From contig CM072337.1 in NCBI GenBank assembly GCA_036874045.1, positions 8,122,001-8,186,000 on the forward strand: DNA of 64,000 nucleotides. The letters are read 5' to 3'. The translations under genes were made by a program, and so were the position numbers. Origin of the DNA: Cymodocea nodosa. Lineage: Eukaryota; Streptophyta; Magnoliopsida; Alismatales; Cymodoceaceae. Every line of letters begins with the position of its first letter. Position 1 is the stretch's first letter. This document shows positions 57,481 through 64,000 of the stretch, piece after piece. Under the pieces are notes generated by a model. That model was given only the letters and a program-made list of their open reading frames with translations. It ran no database searches and was not told the origin of the DNA.

Positions 57481-58416
57481 TGTTAGGACCTTAAGGCTTA
57501 CTAGAGGGGGGGTGAATGGTAAAAATTTGTTTCTTAACCTTTTAGAAGTAGATTAATGTAAAGTGATAGCAAGCATACAATAAAAGAAATCACACAGAGA
57601 TTTTTAGGTGGTTCACCACTAACGGCTAGTCCACCCCCAAGGGATACTTGGGCTTCACTAAACTCTTGCAAACTTACAATCACTTGCTTTAAGGTTTAAG
57701 CAAGAACCAACTAACCATTCACTTGAGCTTCCTTGTCGAAGCTTCAATCAATCCTTTCTCTGAAGTTTTAATCTGTGTACTTCAGTAAACACTATCTTGT
57801 GAACAACAAAGTTGAATGCGTGATGAGCTTCTGAAATTTGGTCTGTAAGTGTTGAAGATGATTTGATCTCTAAAGCTATTCTTCTGTTGAGCTTGGTGTA
57901 AGTATATGTATGAGTAAAGCGCTACTTAAATCCATTGTCTGTATCTTGTATATATACCTGACATGTGTAACAATCATATTTTCTTCCAACGGATGTATTC
58001 TACTGTACTTGATTAGACTCCAGTCCCAAATACGGTAAGTTACCGTTCAGAAAGTTATTTCAAGATGTCTTACTGATTTTCCTAACCTTTCGGATAGTTA
58101 GCTATTTAACTCTCTGAAGAATATCTGTAACTCACCGAAAGATCACTTAAACCTTTTTACCAGGTAGGATTCCAGAATATTTAATGTGAGTTGACATTCA
58201 ATCGGATGAATATAATTGTAACTTACCAAACAGTTATATAATTGTCAGATAGTTGGCTATAGTAACCCTCTGTTAACTTTCCGATTGCTTCAATTCAGCA
58301 CGTGCATAAAAGGCTAACTTAAGTTTCAGATGGTTATCCCTGTAACTCATCGAAACGCTTCAGGATTTCGGATAGTTATCTTTCTAACTATCCGAAAACA
58401 TATTTGAGCTTCTTTT
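57481..58416 (-). mobile_element. Truncated copia LTR fragment
   Basis: It starts TGTTAGGACC and CTAGAGGGGGGGTGAA, the complement of a SIRE-type LTR 3' end. It is related to the solo LTR at 1099-2984 and to LTR A. It carries CGGATAGTTA pairs, and a TATA-like TTGTATATATACC near 57945. It stops abruptly at about 58416, where copia J gag begins on the other strand. Confidence 0.75.
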
Positions 58417-58427
58417 CTAAAAAATGC

Positions 58428-59985
58428 TAAAGGCTTAAATATTTTATTTTGTACATTGAGTTATGAATAGTTCAGTAAAGTGTCGGCATATAAATCTGCT
58501 TATGAGGTGTGGCATGCATTAGAAGTTTCACATGAAGGTACTTCTCAAGTTAAAGAGACTAAGATAAACATGTTAATTCATAAGTATGAACTCTTTAAAA
58601 TGCATGAAGATGAAAGTATTTCTAAGATGTTTTCTAGATTCCTTGATATCATAAACTCTTTAAAATACTTAGGAAAGAATTTTGAATAAAAGGATTTGGT
58701 GAGGAAAATTCTCAGATCCCCAAGTTCTAAATGGTCTTAGAAAGTGACATCAATTGAGGAATCACAAGATTTAAATGTTTATACCATAAATGAACTTATA
58801 GGAAACTTAACTGCTTATGAAGTTAAATTAAATAAATCATTAAGTCACAACAAACTAAAAATGAAGAAAGAAATAGCCTTCGAAATTAATTTAGATTCTG
58901 ATATAACTATTGATTTTGACAAGGATTTGATTTTGCTGACTAGGAAATTCAAGAAAACATGGAAAGCTAGAAAATAGTAAAGGAACAGAAATGATAAACC
59001 CTCAACATCAAAATCACTAAATGACAAGAATTCTTCATCCAAAAAGTATGTATGTTACAACTGTAAGAAACCTAGACATCTTTCTCCAAATTGTCTTATA
59101 AGGAAAAATGAAAAGCATAGTAGGACAAATTAAAAGAAGACAGCTCAGAAAACTTAGAAAAAGTTTTACAAGAAAAATGCTTTGAAGGTCACTTGAGATG
59201 ACACGTCAGAAGAGTTTGAATCTGAGGAATCTTCATCAAAATCTTAACATTCAGAAGAAGAACAAGAGTTAGAAGACATTGCTCATGTGTGCTTCATGAC
59301 AAATGAGTTTGAGGTAATATCTGATCTTGAAAATCATTCAGATTTTAATTTTGATGAATTATTATGTGCTTATCATGCTTTATTACAAAAACTTAAAGTT
59401 TGTAAATTGGAAAATAAGAATATTAGAAACTCTTTGTCCATTTTAGAAGAAGAAAATTGTTTCTTGTCTACTACTTTAGAAAAGTTTAAATGTGATAATG
59501 AAAATCATGCTAGAGATTTGCATAAATTTAGATTTAATAAATGTGTCTTGCATAAACAAATATAGAATACAAATGATGAAAAATTAAAGATAGAATCTGA
59601 AAATGAAATATTGAGAAATAATATAAATGATCTTGAGTTAGAGATTGATAGATTAAAAATGAGAGAGCTCAATTTAAATTCTACCATTGAGAAATGAAAT
59701 TTAAGTCAAACTAAGTTAGATAAACTAACTAGTACCCCTGCGGTGTCATATAAATTTGGCTTAGGATTTGATTATCTTGAATATCCTGAATCTCAAGCCA
59801 ATAAAGGATTTATTAGTTGCAGTTCAAGTAAATCTAAGACTAAAATTCCTTTTATCATGAAACAAGGTAATAAATATGTAGAAGTAGGTAATTCAAGGAA
59901 TGAATCATGCAGCAATAATATAAATCAATGTGATTTATCTAAATGTACTTCTAACATGACTATTAATGTTTCTAAAAATCATAGT
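58428..59985 (+). pseudogene. Copia J gag, truncated at both ends
   Basis: It matches D gag from AKGLNILF onwards: VWHALEVSHEGTSQVKETKI, the knuckle CYNCKKPRHLSPNC (Gly replaced by Arg), the coiled coil, and YKFGLGFDYLEYPESQANKG. One frame persists with many stops (58687, 58738, 58975 and others). Several are TAG/TAA where D has CAG/CAA. The TAG at 58738 is shared with D (34962). Confidence 0.8.
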
Positions 59986-61435
59986 AGTATCTTATTGATT
60001 TTACATAGTTTATCAATTTTAATGGTTTTAAAAATTTTAAGTACAAGTGTCAATGAAAAACATTAAATTCCTCTAAAATTTTGATTAAGTGATTTTCTTT
60101 GGATCAATGACAGTACATATGATTATGCATAAATTTGACTTGATTGATTAAACTTGTAGAATAATTTATATGTAAATCATATTAAACTACTAATCAAAAG
60201 TATGAGCTTATTGAAACTAATTCATATTTTCAATAAAATCATAGACGTAAAAATTGTATGAAATTTGTGTTTTATTGCATCTATATTAATGGAATACATA
60301 TATACTATGCTTAAAATGAAAAGTGCTTACAAAGTAAAAATCTTTGAGAGTTTATTGATTAGTTTGATCACGAGCCTTTTGTACTTGAGCAAATAGGTAT
60401 GTAAGGATTGCTGTCCTGAAAAAAGATTCTTTAAATCTGGTAACCTAAGATCCTGATCAGATCTGGGATTGTTGATTGAAAGCTCATTACACGGGTACAT
60501 TAAAAAGCTCTTGTATGATTCAAGCTTTTCAAACTAATTTTAAAAGAAAATTATCAATATTTACTGTTTTGAAAAGATAAAAGTTGTTTCATTAATTACA
60601 GATATCTTTGAATCGAATATAGTTTCTACCAATATGATTGCTGATTTATTGAATCAACATTAGTACTTTTGACTATGTTTATTTGAGATACATTCCTTTA
60701 TTCTTCTTGTGTTAATCATATTAAGTTTAAAGTTATGTTTTGATTCATATACGAATGAAGTTGATTCTTGAAATCATTTATGATGAATTAAGGATGACAG
60801 AAATCGTTTGAAAAGAAAATTTAAAGTGTAGTTATAGTTAACATCTATTTTATACAAATATATTTTTTATGTTATTGAATATATTTGAAGTATATTTGTA
60901 GGGGGAGGAATAACAATGTCCAAAACATATTAATATAATTCAGAATACAAATCTTGGTTAATCTAAGTTTAATTCTCTTAAGATCTTGATGAAACAATTT
61001 AAAAGACAAACAAACTATTTTAGATTCATAAAAGGAATATGAGAATAGTTTAAAATGTTCTCAAGATAATGCTTTATATATGTTAATTATAGCATGTCTG
61101 TTGTATTTGGAAGGTTTCAGTTGAAAACATTCAAAACTTGTTTTTAGTAAAATGTACTAACTAAATGTTATGTTATGTAAGGTAACATCTAAAACTACCT
61201 CTAGACAGCATTTTACTCGTTAAGTTAGTTAACTCAACGAGTTATACTTGAATATTTCGGGTACCTTGATTGAATAAACTTTATTCAATATTCTTTTAAA
61301 ATCCAAACCCGACTACTATACACGTTGTGCTATTTACCTAAAACCCTATTTAAACAGTTATTACAAGGGCATTTAGGTTATTTGTAAACTTTGTCTGAAA
61401 ATCTTTCTCACTTGTTCCTGTTACAACCTGCGACG
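59986..61435 (+). other. Copia J pol-ORF3 spacer with internal promoter
   Basis: Colinear with 38095-39555 of D. It contains TAGGGGGAGG (60899-60908), an inverted CTCGTTAAGTTAG/TAACTCAACGAG pair near 61217-61242, and a TATTTAAA box (61347-61354) 89 bp before the ORF3 ATG. No ORF. Confidence 0.6.
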
Positions 61436-63632
61436 ATGGTCTCCAAGTTCTACAAAGGTCGTGGCAGAGGAAATGGAAAAAGAAAAGAAATAGATAATGA
61501 TGAAGTTCCACGAGCTTGGTTTAAGAAAATACTTCAAGTGGACAAAAGGTTAGCAAAAATTTATAGTGAATACTTCTTTCTTGAAGGTATACTAAATGAA
61601 GTTAGATTAGAACTTCATAATATTGATCAAAGTATTAAATACATAGGTATTCGAAGTAAATATGACAGAGAATACATAATGAAATGTGTTGAAATTGCAT
61701 TTCTGGAATAGTATGCAAAATTTATGGAAAAGGTGTAAGTTTATCAAATAGAATTCCTCAAACCCCTCTAAGTGGTATACGACTACATGCATTTGAGGAA
61801 GAACATGAATCTGCTATTCCTACTCCTTTGTATTCAACAAAAAAAAAAAAATATTGTTGTGGATAAAAGAAAAGTTGAAGGTCTTTGAAAGGCAGTAGTA
61901 ATAGAAAGTGCCTTAGAAGAATTAAACTAGAAAACTTTTATGAAACAAAGTCTGCTGGAAGAGAAAAATCATGTCTAAGGAAACAAAGTCTGCTGGAAAA
62001 GAAAAATCAGATGAGCATTTATTTCCAAAGGATAATGTATGTCTAGACATTATGCCTTTTAGTGCATCTGATACACTCATTAGTTCCGAGCATACTGAAA
62101 CTGATGAAGATAATAAGACTTTATTTTCCCTTGTTAGAAAACTTGAGAAGAAATTCAAGTCAAATATTAGATCAAGTTTTTCTATTAGTACAAGTCCTGA
62201 TGATGCAGAAATTGAACAATCAAAGCATCAGGAAACTGACATAGAACAAGTTATTGTAGATATAATTGACAATGTTCAGGTAGTAACTAGTTCACAGGCT
62301 GAATTGTTTGGAGTAGCGGATATCGAAAAAGTTAAGACTCCAGAAGAGCTTAATGTCAAATAGCCTTCTTCAGAATCTATAGAAGTAGAGTCTAAGAATT
62401 CACATGTATTAATGGAAATATCTGTTGAATAAAATGAACAATTACAGATAGATACACCAGCTGTAGAATTTATGGAAAAATTAAACTCTGAACATTCTAT
62501 AGAGACTGAACAAACGAATGTAGAGCATAATGAAGATGTTCCTTACACTATTGAAGCTGAAGAATCAAGCTTACATATGCAGCTTCAAGAAAATAATTTC
62601 ACAGAGGAACAACATGACATTCATTTTTAAGAAGAGGTTCCTGAAGATGAATTAAATTCTGAATCAAGGCTTTAGGTATCACCTTCTTTGTATAAAGTAT
62701 TACAAATTCAAGGAAATTCAATTCATTTTAAATCTGAGGAAGTAGTGTAGAAATACAATAATCTGATTACATGTCAGATTCTGCATGCTCGACCAATAAA
62801 GTTCAGAAATTTGATTGAAATAAGAGATCTATTTGAGTTTCAAGGCCTCATTCAATTCTTGCTAGTTGGAACAAAATGGAAACAATATAAAGAGCTTATT
62901 GCAACATTCTATAGTAATCTGGTCAAGAATGACAATATACTGAAAACCCAAATAAATCAACAAGAGTTCACATTGTCTCCTAAATTAATTTTTGAAGTTT
63001 TGGGATTGAAGAATGAAGGTGTTGTTGTACTTAACAGATTTGACATGATTAGACAACTGGAATGGAACATTCACTCGTTATCAAAAATTCCAGATGTATA
63101 TACTGAAATGAGATTAATGGAAAATCTGAATGCAGAGGCAAGGTTTATTGCAAATATATTGCATGCCAATTTATTTCAGAGAGTCCGACACAATATGGAA
63201 GTCAGCAGAAGCTGTTTATATGCAACTTATGGTCTGTTGAATAGAATTCAAATCAATTGGTTTGATGTTTTCATTTATCAACTACAGCATATGAGTTCAA
63301 AGTTATTTTTTGGTGATGCTGTATATAGACTTCTTGCAAACCAATTAAATTTATCCAACTGACCCTCTGAAACTAAAGGCATGAGAGCTTTTAGTGTAAA
63401 AGATTTGCAAAAATTCCAAGCCATGCATCAACCTCAATGACAACAATAACAACCAACAGAATGTACAGAATAGATACAACCACAACAGCCAAGTTATTTA
63501 GTTCAAGTAGAATAACAACCCCAGCTACCTTCGGACCTAGAGGATGTGCTTAACGACATCAAAAATGATATTAGGCATCTAGGAGATAAAATATGTAATG
63601 CTATAAGTGATATACTTAGGAGGGATAGATAA
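61436..63632 (+). pseudogene. ORF3 of copia J
   Basis: It begins MVSKFYKGRGRGNGKRKEID and is colinear with D: helical N-terminus, acidic middle, conserved domain (IRDLFEFQGLIQFLL, VLGLKNEG, NAEARFIANILHANLFQR, RIQINWFDVF, SSKLFFGD), glutamine-rich tail, and end at ISDILRRDR. A 1-bp loss after 61709 shifts the frame, and about ten stops follow. TAG at 61709 is shared with D (39847). Where D has a stop at 40486, J has CAG, showing independent decay. Confidence 0.75.
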
Positions 63633-63818
63633 ATGTCCTGTCATTTGTCTGTTTGCTTGCTTCTGAATACAAAATATAATGTTTGTATTTATTGTTTAAT
63701 TCATTGAATAATACATTTTTCTGTAAATGGTTCAATTCTTATGTATGTTTATAGAAAGTTTAGTTGTAAATATATCTCTTGGTGCATATACTGTGTAATC
63801 ATCTTTTTTATTAATGAC

Positions 63819-63831
63819 AAAAAGGGGGAGA
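63819..63831 (+). promoter_or_regulatory. Upstream polypurine tract of copia J
   Basis: AAAAAGGGGGAGA matches the upstream tract of D (41999-42011). The LTR-adjacent tract and the LTR itself should lie beyond 64000. Confidence 0.65.
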
Positions 63832-64000
63832 AAATATTTAAATGTTAAAAATTCAAATGTAGAAGATGATTATGATTTTAATTGCATATATTATAAAGAG
63901 AGATAATATTTAAGTGGTTATGACAGATGATAATGTAATCTGAAAGATAATTATGTGATTATTAAAATTTGAAAAATATTTATGTAATCATTGACATCTG

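Larger units (their letters stand above)
58417..64000 (+). mobile_element. Copia J (SIRE-like), pol deleted, with ORF3
   Basis: It carries a 5'-truncated gag, no pol at all, then the pol-ORF3 spacer, ORF3 and a purine tract. The 3' LTR lies beyond the window. It is colinear with copia D except for the deletions. The pol deletion joins gag at TCTAAAAATC to the spacer at ATAGTAGT, where D has AAAATC at both positions, suggesting a microhomology-mediated loss. Confidence 0.85.

Noticed and set aside
22161..63632. TAG/TAA reassigned to glutamine (ciliate-like code)
   Set aside because: Many stops sit at expected glutamines, but intact CAG/CAA codons are common in the same frames, TGA stops and frameshifts also occur, and the sequence is plainly plant retrotransposon DNA. 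Decay of methylated cytosine is simpler.

Overview
The window looks like repeat-dense, AT-rich nuclear DNA of a flowering plant, probably a eudicot. It is almost entirely nested, decayed LTR retrotransposons. I see no host housekeeping gene, rRNA, tRNA or organelle DNA. Two lineages dominate: Ty1/copia elements of the SIRE/Maximus type (UBN2-like gag, methionine-tRNA primer site, GGGGGAG purine tracts, an extra ORF3) and Ty3/gypsy elements of the Athila/Tat type (degenerate aspartate-tRNA primer site, DLG protease, FMDD reverse transcriptase).

Layout. 1-4780: minus-strand copia ORF3 remnant (element I), split by a solo LTR. 4781-5262: minus-strand gypsy LTR scrap. 5278-12541: plus-strand gypsy E (LTR, primer sites, zinc knuckle, PR, RT, RH, INT). 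12542-17301: minus-strand gypsy F (INT, ORF3, start of gag), tail to tail with E. 17302-22107: a stack of three copia LTRs (A, B, C). 22108-23917: copia B gag. 23918-24430: inverted copia scrap. 24431-50109: minus-strand gypsy H, read from 50109 downwards as LTR, primer sites, zinc knuckle/PR, (RT lost), INT, ORF3, gag, F-box gene, purine tract. Copia D (32731-44040) and a solo LTR (45319-47041) are inserted in H. 50110-57480: minus-strand gypsy K. 57481-58416: minus-strand copia LTR fragment. 58417-64000: copia J, running off the window.

Three things stand out. First, the gypsy elements appear to have a rearranged gene order: the main gag (capsid) domain lies downstream of integrase in both K and H, and in E and H only a zinc knuckle precedes protease. 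Second, copia and gypsy elements share a homologous ORF3 of about 750 codons, and H also carries an F-box gene. Third, the LTRs and the leaders of ORF3, gag and F-box all contain arrays of one short motif, CGnnnAGTTA, often as inverted pairs and close to TATA-like boxes. My working model, which is inference, is that ORF3, gag and F-box are separately promoted transcription units, and that ORF3 may act on the motif arrays, much as VANC proteins act on their short target motifs.

Most reading frames are broken mainly by stop codons, often with no frameshift. Many of these stops fit CAG/CAA to TAG/TAA or TGG to TGA/TAG, as expected from decay of methylated cytosines. The copies are therefore old and silenced. 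Functions are read from conserved motifs; no database search was possible.
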